Positions 1 to 6,287 of a stretch of 9,925 bases of DNA are shown in pieces; positions within the stretch are counted from its first letter, which is position 1; every line of letters begins with the position of its first letter. The stretch is from NCBI GenBank assembly GCA_002372855.1, contig DFIZ01000059.1, forward strand, positions 1-9,925, given 5' to 3'. The notes under the pieces were generated by a model, which worked only from the letters and a program-made list of their open reading frames with translations, searched no databases and was not told the DNA's origin. This DNA is from Bacteroidales bacterium UBA3684. GTDB taxonomy: Bacteria; Bacteroidota; Bacteroidia; Bacteroidales; P3. A program made the translations under genes and the position numbers.

Positions 1-1351
1 GGAAGTCGAGTGCCTGGGCGGCGTTGAAGAGCTCGATGGCGAGGATGCGCTCGGTGTTCTCGCAGACGCGGTAGGTCTTGGTGGCGGCGTTGCCACCCAT
101 GGAGACGAGGTCTTCCTGGTTCTGGCTGGAGGTGATGCTGTCGACGCTGGAGGGTGTGCAGAGCTGCTTGCTCTGGCTGGCGATGGCGGCGGCGGTGTAC
201 TGCGGGATCATGAAGCCGCTGTTGAGGCCGGGTTTGGCCACGAGGAAGGAGGGCAGGCCGCGTTTGGCGTCGATGAGCTGGTAGGTGCGGCGTTCGCTGA
301 TGGCGCCGAGTTCGGCCACGGCGATGGCCAGGAAGTCGAGCACCATGGCGAGGGGTTCGCCGTGGAAGTGGCCGCCGGAGATGACCATGTCCTCGTCGGG
401 CAGCACGATGGGGTTGTCGGTGGTGGAGTTGATTTCGGTTTCGACGATAGACTCAACGTAGCGGATGGTGTCCTTGGCGGCGCCGTGGACCTGCGGGGCG
501 CAGCGGAAGGAGTAGGGGTCCTGGACGTGCTCCTTGTGGCGTGCGATGAGCTGGCTGCCTTCGAGCCAGCAGCGCACGGCGGCGGCGGTTTCGAGCTGGC
601 CTTTGTGGGGGCGCACCATGTGGAGGCACTCGTAGAAGGGCTCGATGCGGCCGTCGAAGGCGTCGAGGCTGAGGCTGAGCACCATGTCGGCCTGGCGGCT
701 GAGGCGGCGGGCTTTGAGCAGGCTCCAGACGGCGTAGCTGCTCATGAACTGTGTGCCGTTGAGGAGGGCGAGGCCTTCCTTGCTCTGCAGCTCGATGGGC
801 TGCCAGCCTTTGGCTTTGTAGACTTCCTGTGCATCGCAGCGACGGCCTTTCCAGTAGACGTCGCCCATGCCGAGGATGGCGGGGAGCATGAGGTTGGCCA
901 GGGGGCAGAGGTCGCCGCTGGCGCCGAGCGAGCCCTGCTGGTAGACGACGGGCAGGATGTCGTCGTTGTAGCAGTCGATGAGGCGCTGGACGGTCTGCAG
1001 CTGTGCTCCGCTGTAGCCGAAGGTGAAGTTCTGGGCTTTGAGCAGGAGCATGAGGCGGACCACCTCGGCGGGCACTTCGTCGCCGACGCCGCAGGCGTGG
1101 CTCATGACGAGGTTTTTCTGCAGCTGGCTGAGCTGTTCTTTGCTGATGCTGATGTTGCACAGGGAGCCGAAGCCGGTGGTGACGCCGTAGATGGGTTCCT
1201 TCTGGGTTTCCATCTTCTGGTTGAGGTAGTTGCGGCATTTCTCGATGCGGCGCTTGGCCTCGTCGCTGAGGGCGAGGGCCATTTTCTTATCGATGATTTC
1301 CTGAATCTTGTCCAGGGTCAGTTTTTCGTTGGGGTTGAACGTATAGGTCAT
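1..1351 (-). CDS. hutH: Histidine ammonia-lyase (aromatic amino acid lyase family), 3' end cut off by the window
   Basis: This lyase removes ammonia from L-histidine to give trans-urocanate, the first step of histidine breakdown in the cytoplasm. The 450 codons seen start at the ATG at 1351 (MTYTFNPNEKLTL) and are still open at position 1; family members are about 500 residues, so roughly the last 50 are missing. The Ala-Ser-Gly triad that cyclises into the MIO electrophile is at residues 144-146, in GSLGASGDLCPLA. The catalytic tyrosine loop YGVTTGFG begins at residue 54. Ser84-His85 (LVMSHACGVG) is the pair typical of histidine lyases, where tyrosine lyases have His-His/His-Leu and PALs Phe-Leu. 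Later family blocks are also present: VQDPYSFRCAPQVHGA, STTDNPIVL, GGHFHGEP and the SMGG...ENTERILAIEL region. Odd points are Cys instead of Ala after ASGDL and no other hut gene in view. It lies 167 nt after the zinc-ribbon gene, with an inverted REP pair between, so it may have its own transcript. Specificity for histidine rests on the Ser-His pair. Confidence 0.9.
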   Translation of the reverse strand, partial: MTYTFNPNEKLTLDKIQEIIDKKMALALSDEAKRRIEKCRNYLNQKMETQKEPIYGVTTGFGSLCNISISKEQLSQLQKNLVMSHACGVGDEVPAEVVRLMLLLKAQNFTFGYSGAQLQTVQRLIDCYNDDILPVVYQQGSLGASGDLCPLANLMLPAILGMGDVYWKGRRCDAQEVYKAKGWQPIELQSKEGLALLNGTQFMSSYAVWSLLKARRLSRQADMVLSLSLDAFDGRIEPFYECLHMVRPHKGQLETAAAVRCWLEGSQLIARHKEHVQDPYSFRCAPQVHGAAKDTIRYVESIVETEINSTTDNPIVLPDEDMVISGGHFHGEPLAMVLDFLAIAVAELGAISERRTYQLIDAKRGLPSFLVAKPGLNSGFMIPQYTAAAIASQSKQLCTPSSVDSITSSQNQEDLVSMGGNAATKTYRVCENTERILAIELFNAAQALDF

Positions 1352-1365
1352 TGTTGCTGGTTGTT

Positions 1366-1516
1366 GGCCTCACCCCTTGCCCCTCTCCCAAGGAGAGGGG
1401 AAATTGGTCGAGGACTTTTTTTTGTTGTTGTTTCTTTGTTGTTTGCTTGCTGGTGGTTCTAGATTGTTTGGCGTCAGCCGCCCCCTCTCCTTGGGAGAGG
1501 GGTAAGGGGTGAGGCC
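1366..1516. repeat. Inverted pair of 35-bp REP-like palindromes (BIME-like element)
   Basis: Two 35-bp arms, 1366-1400 and 1482-1516, are reverse complements of each other with one mismatch. Each arm holds its own perfect 9-bp hairpin, CCCCTCTCC paired with GGAGAGGGG over a 3-nt loop (1380-1400 and 1482-1502), next to a GGCCTCACCCCTT tail. The element fills almost the whole gap between the zinc-ribbon stop (1519) and the lyase start (1351). No U-tract follows either hairpin on the minus strand, so it does not look like a standard terminator, although it could stall polymerase or protect the 3' end of the upstream mRNA. Hairpin-in-inverted-repeat architecture is typical of REP/BIME elements moved by RAYT transposases; no such transposase is in this window. 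Confidence 0.75.
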
Positions 1517-1518
1517 TT

Positions 1519-2337
1519 TTATTTTTGCAGGTTGGCTTTGGCTTTTTCGGCGATGTCGTCGTCGACGAGGATGCGGCCGCAGTTCTCGCAGACGATGACT
1601 TTCTTGTGCATCTTGATTTCCATCTGGCGCTGGGGCGGGATGTTGCTGAAGCAGCCGCCGCAGGAGTCGCGGTCGATGGTGACGACGGCGAGGCCGTTGC
1701 GGGCGGCGTTGCGGATGCGCTTGTAGGCGGTGAGGTAGCGGTCGTCGATGTACTGCTCCTGCTCCTTGCTCTTTTCGCGGAGGCGTTTCTCGTCCTTCTC
1801 GGTTTCGGCGATGATGGAGGTCAGCTCCTCGCGTTTGGCGTCGAGGTCCTTGGTGCGGTTTTCGACGAGGGTTTTGGCGGCGGCAATGTGTTCCTTGAGT
1901 TCTTTGACTTTGGCGGCACCTTCTTTGTTTTTGCGCTCGCAGAGCTGGATTTCGAGGCTTTGGAACTCGATTTCCTTGGCGAGGGACTCGTATTCGCGGT
2001 TGTTGCGGACGTTGTCCTGCTGTTTTTTGTACTTTTTGATTTGCTCTTCGTGGTCGGCGATCTCGTTGGTGCGGGCTTTGTTGGCGGCCTCGGTTTCCTT
2101 GATGTCGGTGTTGAAGTTGTCGATGCGGGTGTTGAGTCCGGCGATTTCGTCCTCAAGGTCCTGTACGGCCTGCGGCAACTCGCCACGGATAATCTGGATT
2201 TTGTCAATCTCGCTGTCGACGCTCTGGAGGGTGTAGAGGGCCACGAGGCGTTTCTCGATGGCGAGGTCGACGTCGGGGCGCAGGATTACCTGGGGTTCGA
2301 CTTGTTCTTCTTTTTTGGTGCTGACTTTTTTTGCCAT
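1519..2337 (-). CDS. Coiled-coil C4-type zinc-ribbon protein (COG1579 family)
   Basis: The 272-residue protein has two parts. Residues about 25-205 are rich in Glu, Lys, Gln and Ala with few prolines, giving a long antiparallel coiled coil (for example YKKQQDNVRNNREYESLAKE at 103-122). The C-terminus is a zinc ribbon with two CxxC pairs at Cys226/Cys229 (SCGGC) and Cys250/Cys253 (VCENCG), about 20 residues apart, next to the family segment NIPPQRQMEI. This is the COG1579 arrangement; the chlamydial relative CdsZ acts in type III secretion, but most members, including those of Bacteroidota, have no settled function and are thought to bind nucleic acid or protein. There is no signal peptide, so it should be cytoplasmic. 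The gene begins 27 nt after the nif3-like stop and is probably cotranscribed with it. The ATG at 2337 gives the sensible start MAKKVSTKKEEQ, behind an AT-rich leader. The family call is firm; the role is unknown. Confidence 0.88.
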   Translation of the reverse strand: MAKKVSTKKEEQVEPQVILRPDVDLAIEKRLVALYTLQSVDSEIDKIQIIRGELPQAVQDLEDEIAGLNTRIDNFNTDIKETEAANKARTNEIADHEEQIKKYKKQQDNVRNNREYESLAKEIEFQSLEIQLCERKNKEGAAKVKELKEHIAAAKTLVENRTKDLDAKREELTSIIAETEKDEKRLREKSKEQEQYIDDRYLTAYKRIRNAARNGLAVVTIDRDSCGGCFSNIPPQRQMEIKMHKKVIVCENCGRILVDDDIAEKAKANLQK

Positions 2338-2364
2338 ATTATTATATATATTATTGTTTTCTAA

Positions 2365-3165
2365 TCAGATATACTGCACGAGGCTTTCTTGCCTTGTGGA
2401 AATTCGGCATGCAAAGTTACTAAATTTTTCTGATATAGCGCGATAAAAAATTTCTTTTGCGAATTGTTCGGTCTCGTAGTGGCCTGCATCGACGAGGATG
2501 ATGCGCCCCTCGGCGCGCTGGAAGTCGTGGTATTTCAGGTCGGCGGTGATGTAGATGTCGGCCTTAGCGGCGATGGCGTCGGAGATAAACGAGGCGCCGC
2601 TGCCGCCGCAGAGGGCGACGCGGGTGATAGTGGTGAGTGATGAGTGATGAGTGGTGAGTGGTGAGGTGCGGAGGGTGGGGATGCCGAGCACTTCCTTGAC
2701 CTTCAGCAGGAAGGCGTTGGCCTCCATGGGTTCGGTCAGTTCGCCCACCATGCCGGCGCCGTTTTCCTGGTCCATGGGTTTGAGAATGCGGGTGTTCTGC
2801 AGGCCCAGCTTCTCGCTGAGGATGCCGTTGACGCCCCAGGGTAGGTTGTCGAGGTTGGTGTGGGCGGCGTAGACGGCGATGCCGTGCCGGATGAGGCTGA
2901 TGACGGTGCGGCCGGCCTCGTTGTCGGAGGTGATGCGGCGCAGACCGGAGAAGATGAGGGGGTGGTGGGTGACGATGAGGTTGAAACCCAGAGTGATGGC
3001 CTCGTCGGCAACGGCGGGGGTGAGGTCGAGGGCTACGAGGATGCCGGTGCACGGTTCCTGCCGCTGGCCGATGAGGAAGCCTGCGTTGTCGTAGTCCTCC
3101 TGAAGTTCAGGATGGAAGGTGGCGTCGAGCCACGACGCCACCTGGCCTATTGTGGTGTGTTCCAT
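2365..3165 (-). CDS. Nif3-like dinuclear metal centre hexameric protein (DUF34/YbgI family)
   Basis: A 266-residue cytoplasmic protein of the Nif3/DUF34 family, which forms toroidal hexamers with a two-metal site; some members are annotated as GTP cyclohydrolase I type 2 homologs, but the physiological role is unresolved. Metal ligands are visible: the His pair in VTHHPLIF (residues 67-68), the Asp in AHTNLD (about 105), and the His and Glu in DAGHYETEQF (about 229 and 233). The N-terminal DYDNAGFLIGQ and the RVALCGGSG block also match. I start at the ATG at 3165 (MEHTTIGQVASWL), which aligns with family N-termini, rather than the in-frame ATG 30 nt upstream that adds MRYKNKKTTQ. The length fits the short, E. 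coli YbgI-like form without an inserted PII-like domain. Residues about 168-178 (PLTTHHSSLTT) come from a 7-bp tandem repeat read in frame, in the loop before RVALCGGSG. It is followed by the zinc-ribbon gene, a common Bacteroidota pairing, and lies 61 nt after lipoprotein C. Confidence 0.9.
   Translation of the reverse strand: MEHTTIGQVASWLDATFHPELQEDYDNAGFLIGQRQEPCTGILVALDLTPAVADEAITLGFNLIVTHHPLIFSGLRRITSDNEAGRTVISLIRHGIAVYAAHTNLDNLPWGVNGILSEKLGLQNTRILKPMDQENGAGMVGELTEPMEANAFLLKVKEVLGIPTLRTSPLTTHHSSLTTITRVALCGGSGASFISDAIAAKADIYITADLKYHDFQRAEGRIILVDAGHYETEQFAKEIFYRAISEKFSNFACRISTRQESLVQYI
2629..2663. repeat. Heptamer tandem repeat (5 x AGTGRTG) inside the nif3-like gene
   Basis: There are five contiguous 7-bp units on the plus strand: AGTGGTG, AGTGATG, AGTGATG, AGTGGTG, AGTGGTG. 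On the coding (minus) strand they read CACCACT or CATCACT, the same heptamer as the array at 9737-9778. Because 7 is not a multiple of 3, the array cycles through all three frames and encodes a His/Ser/Thr/Leu-rich stretch (TTHHSSLTT) in the protein. Confidence 0.85.
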
Positions 3166-3185
3166 TTGCGTTGTTTTTTTGTTTT

Positions 3186-3197
3186 TATAACGCAAAA
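3186..3197 (-). promoter_or_regulatory. 12-bp motif TTTTGCGTTATA upstream of the nif3-like gene, possible promoter or operator
   Basis: Read on the minus strand, TTTTGCGTTATA ends 20 nt before the nif3-like ATG. The identical 12-mer ends 27 nt before the lipoprotein B ATG (7374-7385). In both places a CGCAAA lies further downstream, so TTTGCG...CGCAAA forms an inverted repeat, here 3165-3170 with 3191-3196. The TTTG core resembles the second half of the Bacteroidota -7 box (TAnnTTTG), but TA is missing and no -33 TTTG is seen. It may be a weak promoter or a protein-binding site. Confidence 0.3.
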
Positions 3198-3226
3198 GGA
3201 GTGGTTTTATTGTGCGGGGGGAGGGG

Positions 3227-3997
3227 TTATTGTTTTGTCAGGGTGAGACCGAAGTCGCCGAGGGCGAAGAAGAGGTGGTTGTCGTCGGGCAGGTAGAAGC
3301 CGCCGCTGACGGATTCGTTGCCGTCGGTGGCGCTCACCGTGCCGGCGCCGCCGTGGTAGGAGTAGCTGACGTTGGCGCGTTCGGTTTCGCGGTGGCCGTC
3401 GATGTCCACGACGGTGACGTTGAGCACCCCGGTGGTGGTGCCGACGAGGTGCAGCTCGTAGACAATGCTGTCGCCGTTCCATTCGTTGTAGTGGCCTTGT
3501 TTCCATGTGGTTCCCGCCAGGGTGGCGGGCTTGGCGAGGTGCTTCTCCTTGAGGCCGAAGTTGACGATGCCGGGCAGTTCCAGGTCGGTGCTCATTGTGG
3601 TGGGTGCGGTGATGCGCAGGCCTTCAGCCTTGGTGTAGTCCAGGTCGAGGCGGTAGCTGCGAGCGAATTCGCCGGGGATGTCGATGGTGGCCGTGGCGGA
3701 GCCGTGGTTGTCGGTCCAGGAGTAGCTCAGTGGCAGGCAGTGGCACAGGGGCCAGGGGCCGCCGTCGTCCTCGGCAACGAAGAGCAGGCCGCTGTCGGCG
3801 GTGTTGCACACGAGGGTGAGGGTGGTCTTGAGGGTTCGGCCCTCGTCGTCGGTGTATGCGTCGCCGCTCCAGGCCGATCCGGCAAGGTCGATGTCGGGGA
3901 CGCAGGAGGCAAAGAGGACTGCCGCGAGCAGTGCCATGAATGGGGTTGTTCTTCGCGGGTTGACGGTCCGTGTTCCGGGTGTGAGTGCTTGTTTCAT
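3227..3997 (-). CDS. Putative lipoprotein C with two related beta-rich repeats, function unknown
   Basis: A 256-residue exported protein I do not recognise. The signal sequence has a long basic n-region, a hydrophobic stretch FMALLAAVLFA and a lipobox-like LFASC with Cys32, so it is probably lipidated and anchored in the envelope. The ATG at 3997 is 6 nt after the lipoprotein A stop; an internal ATG at residue 21 would leave a signal too short and uncharged, so I keep the first. The mature part appears to be an internal duplication. Residues about 38-131 begin LAGSAWSGDAY and contain YSWTDNHGSATAT; residues about 159-255 begin LAGTTWKQGHY and contain YSYHGGAGTVSAT. Alternating hydrophobic/polar spacing and many Gly, Thr and Asp suggest beta strands, perhaps small beta-barrel or lipocalin-like folds, but no family motif is clear. 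It is the last gene of the sigma-factor unit, followed by 61 nt before nif3. Confidence 0.8.
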   Translation of the reverse strand: MKQALTPGTRTVNPRRTTPFMALLAAVLFASCVPDIDLAGSAWSGDAYTDDEGRTLKTTLTLVCNTADSGLLFVAEDDGGPWPLCHCLPLSYSWTDNHGSATATIDIPGEFARSYRLDLDYTKAEGLRITAPTTMSTDLELPGIVNFGLKEKHLAKPATLAGTTWKQGHYNEWNGDSIVYELHLVGTTTGVLNVTVVDIDGHRETERANVSYSYHGGAGTVSATDGNESVSGGFYLPDDNHLFFALGDFGLTLTKQ

Positions 3998-4003
3998 AAT
4001 GGT

Positions 4004-5071
4004 TTAGTCTATACGGTTGAACATGTATTGGCTATTGCATCCGGGGAACCGGTGGATGTCGTGGATGGTGACGGTGCGGTCGAGCAGGAAGTCGCCCGAG
4101 AGGCCCAGGGAGTCGACGGTATGGAAACTGCTGTCGCTGACGAAGAAGTAGCGCAGCGAGAGTTCCCAGTCCATGCCGGCGCGGTCGGTGTAGTATCGTA
4201 GCAACTCGCAGCTGCCGGTGAAGAGGGGACTGATGCAGTTGAGGTAGGGCACCTGCGGGGCGCAGATGAGTGCCAGGCTTCCCTCGGGGTAGGTCTCGAT
4301 GATGTTGGGCCAGACGTTCATGACGATGCCGCCCGCCTGGTCGCTGTACCAGGTCTGGCAGCCTTCGCGGACACGCTCCACGGTGAAATAGTGCTGGTGC
4401 TGCGGCCAGCAGGGGTCGGCGGGAAAGTAGCGCAGTATCATGGTGTCTCCGACGAGGGGGGAGAAGCCGAGGGTGTCGCCCCCTTCGGCGTAGAGAACGA
4501 GGATGTTGTCGTCATACTGCCAGATGCTCTCGAATTTGCCGACGGGCAGGTGCCACTGCGTGTAGCGCTCGTTGTCGAAGCTGACGTAAGCCGTGCGGTT
4601 GAGGCTGTCGATGGTGACGACGACCGTGGGGCCTTGGTAGCCGTCGTCCGAGAGGTTGACGAAGGTGGCCACGCCCCTGCGGGGATACGGCGCGGTGGCG
4701 TAGGCGGTGCCGTTCCAGGTGCCGGAGGCGGGGTCGTAGGTGACGGTGACGGTCATGCCGGCGGCCTCCATGTCGCGCATCCAGGCCTTGATTTCGTCGC
4801 GGCTGGTGGTGCTGTAGGTGACGACGTCCTTGGTGGGGAGGCTGGAAGCCGACGCTCCATGGAAGGTCACCGTCGAGCCTTCCTCGGCGTAGCCGCAGAA
4901 GCGCTCCAGCAGGGCGTCGAACTCGGCGTCGCCGTGGGTGGTGACGTGCTGCTCGGCGGCGTTGTCCACGGAGTAGACAATGTCCCGACGGATTTCGTGC
5001 TCTTCGGGATGGCAGGCCGCGAGGGCGAAGAGGGCGGCCAGCAGGATGGAAAGTCGGCTAATGTGTTTCAT
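4004..5071 (-). CDS. Putative lipoprotein A, paralog of lipoprotein B, function unknown
   Basis: A 355-residue protein starting at the ATG at 5071 (MKHISRLSILLAALFALAAC). Lys2 and Arg6, a hydrophobic core and the lipobox ALAAC with Cys20 mark an SPII lipoprotein. An open frame runs 64 codons further upstream, but that part is out-of-frame translation of the preceding gene. The ATG overlaps the preceding gene's TGA as ATGA, implying translational coupling. Residues 31-128 (including ERFCGYAEEGSTVTFHG, DEIKAWMRDMEAAGMTVTVT and GTWNGTAYATAP) match 91 of 98 residues in lipoprotein B. Beyond that only scattered similarity remains: HLPVGKF against HFPTGKF, and VTIDSLNRTAYVSF against VTFDTVNHIAYITT. 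The C-terminal part has several Cys and many aromatic residues and no motif I recognise. Its place beside a sigma factor, a membrane protein and a small secreted protein suggests an envelope-exposed component of the same system, but no activity can be assigned. Confidence 0.85.
   Translation of the reverse strand: MKHISRLSILLAALFALAACHPEEHEIRRDIVYSVDNAAEQHVTTHGDAEFDALLERFCGYAEEGSTVTFHGASASSLPTKDVVTYSTTSRDEIKAWMRDMEAAGMTVTVTYDPASGTWNGTAYATAPYPRRGVATFVNLSDDGYQGPTVVVTIDSLNRTAYVSFDNERYTQWHLPVGKFESIWQYDDNILVLYAEGGDTLGFSPLVGDTMILRYFPADPCWPQHQHYFTVERVREGCQTWYSDQAGGIVMNVWPNIIETYPEGSLALICAPQVPYLNCISPLFTGSCELLRYYTDRAGMDWELSLRYFFVSDSSFHTVDSLGLSGDFLLDRTVTIHDIHRFPGCNSQYMFNRID
4688..4981 (-). repeat. 294-bp dispersed repeat, copy in lipoprotein A
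   Basis: This block matches 6972-7265 in lipoprotein B without gaps; by eye I count 11 mismatches in 294 bp, about 96% identity. It covers codons 31-128, starting just after the signal peptide. Similarity falls off sharply at both ends. At least eight of the 11 differences lie in the seven codons that change an amino acid, and three are silent. Confidence 0.9.
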
Positions 5072-5520
5072 TTCAATGCGGTATTGTTTTGGTTCGTTGT
5101 TTCTATTTTCTTGATTTGGTATTCCAGCAGGGCTTCGTACTGGGTTCGGTTGTCGATGTGGTAGAAGCCGAGGGTGCGCCGCTCGTGCGAGGCTACGGCG
5201 CGGCAGGCGGGCTGGCCGGTCCAGCGGGTGCGGCGTTCGGGGTGGTCGGCTTCGCCGATCCACGAGGTGACGCCCGCCGAGGTGCGTATGTCGTATTCCT
5301 CCTTCAGACGCTGCCAGGCTTTGTCGTCGTCGGCCACGACGAGCACCACGTCGACCCGCACCGAGTCGTTCAGGCGGAAGCCGCTGACCTGGGCCACGGC
5401 AACGTCCTGGCGGGCGGCATGGTGGCGGTAGAGCGTGCTCTCTCGCAGACTGGCAGCCTGGTTTTGGGCACTGGCCGCCAGGGGCAGCAGGAGGAGCAGG
5501 AGGACGAGGATGCGTTTCAT
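5068..5520 (-). CDS. Small secreted protein of the sigma-factor operon, function unknown
   Basis: A 150-residue protein starting at the ATG at 5520 (MKRILVLLLLLLPLAASAQ). A short basic n-region, a run of seven leucines and an ASA|Q cleavage site indicate an SPI signal peptide with export to the periplasm; no lipobox cysteine is present. The mature part is about 131 residues with one Cys (106) and no recognised domain. Visible traits are a valine-rich segment (RVDVVLVVADDDKAW, 55-69) and a charged C-terminal helix (YEALLEYQIKKIE, 128-140). Both ends overlap neighbours by 4 bp: its ATG overlaps the TGA of the TM protein, and its TGA overlaps the ATG of lipoprotein A. The frame is open further upstream, but that part is proline/arginine-rich shadow translation over the TM-protein gene. 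It could be a ligand, chaperone or inhibitor working with the lipoproteins; this is inferred from position only. Confidence 0.8.
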   Translation of the reverse strand: MKRILVLLLLLLPLAASAQNQAASLRESTLYRHHAARQDVAVAQVSGFRLNDSVRVDVVLVVADDDKAWQRLKEEYDIRTSAGVTSWIGEADHPERRTRWTGQPACRAVASHERRTLGFYHIDNRTQYEALLEYQIKKIETTNQNNTALK

Positions 5521-5825
5521 ATCAGGATGCTGTTGTTGTTGTCGTCGAGGAGCACGGCGGCGAGGTCGGCCCACTGCTGGTCGGTGAACTGTTGCGAGCG
5601 GTTGCTGCACACGAGGGTGTAGTCGCCCGAGAGGGGTTCGGACGGACGCAGTAGCATCGCTGCCACAGCTGTCACTGCCGCCACGCCTACCACCGTCAGC
5701 GCCACCCGCCGACGCAGGCGGCGACGGCGTTGCCAGGCCGGGAGTTGGCGCACCATGCTGCGGGCCACGTGCTGCCCTTCCAGAAGCTCCCATTGTTCGT
5801 CGAATGTTGTCATATTGTTATTCAT
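5517..5825 (-). CDS. Small single-pass membrane protein, candidate anti-sigma factor
   Basis: A 102-residue protein with a roughly 40-residue N-terminal cytoplasmic part, an arginine-rich stop (QRRRRLRRR, 32-40), one transmembrane segment at about 41-59 (VALTVVGVAAVTAVAAMLL) and a roughly 43-residue outer tail ending DDNNNSILI. Cytoplasmic N-terminus, positive-inside flank and single TM fit a membrane anti-sigma factor, and the gene directly follows the ECF sigma gene with an ATGA overlap, the usual place for one. However, the N-terminal part is short and lacks the HxxxCxxC zinc-binding anti-sigma motif, and the periplasmic part is far too small for a FecR-type sensor. The start is the ATG at 5825 (MNNNMTTFDEQWELLEGQHV); an alternative ATG lies 12 nt downstream at 5813. 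The anti-sigma role is inferred from context and topology, not from homology. Confidence 0.72.
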   Translation of the reverse strand: MNNNMTTFDEQWELLEGQHVARSMVRQLPAWQRRRRLRRRVALTVVGVAAVTAVAAMLLRPSEPLSGDYTLVCSNRSQQFTDQQWADLAAVLLDDNNNSILI

Positions 5826-6283
5826 TTGTCCCAAAGTTGTCTCAGTTTCTCTTTTATTCTCACCAGCCGGACGCTGATGTTGTTGGCCGTGAGGCCCGTT
5901 TGCTGCGCTATCTCTTCGTAGTTGTAGCCCTCGATGTGCATGCGGACGATGGTGCGGTCGGGGTCGGGGAGGAGTTCGATGAGGCGGTGCAGATGATGGG
6001 GAAGGGTGCTGTCGTCGGCGGGAGGGTCGTAGCCTTCGGGCAGGGGAGAGGTCTCGGGGGTGCGGCGCAGGATGTCGATGCAGGTGCTGCGCGCCACGCG
6101 CCATATCCATGCCGCCTGCAGGGGAACGGCGCCGAGGGCGAGGAGCTGCTCGCGCCGCTGCCAGAGGACAAGGCTGACCTCCTGCACCAGGTCGTCGGCA
6201 CTTACGCCCCGCCGGCTGTAGCGCAGGCAGACGGAGTAGACGAGGCCGCGATGGCGGTGCAGTATGTGCTCGAAGGGGGTCAA
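5822..6283 (-). CDS. ECF-type RNA polymerase sigma factor with a TTG start
   Basis: A 153-residue sigma-70 family protein of the extracytoplasmic-function group, which directs RNA polymerase to a small regulon in response to envelope signals. Region 2 is at about residues 11-73, with RGLVYSVCLRYSRRG and the helix DDLVQEVSLVLW (30-41), matching the usual DDLVQEVFLKLW, and the WIWRVARSTCIDILRR segment (59-74). A variable linker (75-95) precedes region 4, LPDPDRTIVRMHIEGYNYEE (105-124), and a helix-turn-helix ending TGLTANNISVRLVRIKEKL (129-147). No extra N- or C-terminal domain is present. There is no ATG that would keep region 2: an in-frame TAA lies 12 nt before the TTG at 6283, and the next in-frame ATG is at about codon 115. 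The TTG is therefore the best start, 4 nt after the TAG of lipoprotein B. The gene's TGA overlaps the next gene's ATG. A TTG start and position after a lipoprotein gene suggest low, coupled synthesis. Confidence 0.9.
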   Translation of the reverse strand: MTPFEHILHRHRGLVYSVCLRYSRRGVSADDLVQEVSLVLWQRREQLLALGAVPLQAAWIWRVARSTCIDILRRTPETSPLPEGYDPPADDSTLPHHLHRLIELLPDPDRTIVRMHIEGYNYEEIAQQTGLTANNISVRLVRIKEKLRQLWDK

Positions 6284-6287
6284 GGGT

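Noticed and set aside
1380..1400. An intrinsic terminator in the hairpins of the 1366-1516 element
   Set aside because: The hairpins are strong but no T-run follows them on the transcribed minus strand, and the near-perfect inverted duplicate arrangement fits a REP pair better.
362..1462. A 366-codon plus-strand frame over the ammonia-lyase
   Set aside because: Composition is Val/Ala/Gly/Glu shadow translation, and it runs through the REP pair; the minus strand encodes the MIO lyase in an uninterrupted frame.
3212..4201. A 329-codon plus-strand frame across lipoproteins C and A
   Set aside because: It spans the gap between two real genes, has shadow composition and no recognisable start or domain.
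5072..5263. A longer N-terminus for lipoprotein A (64 more codons)
   Set aside because: The extension is out-of-frame translation of the small secreted protein gene, and it would bury a clean lipoprotein signal at MKHISRLSIL.
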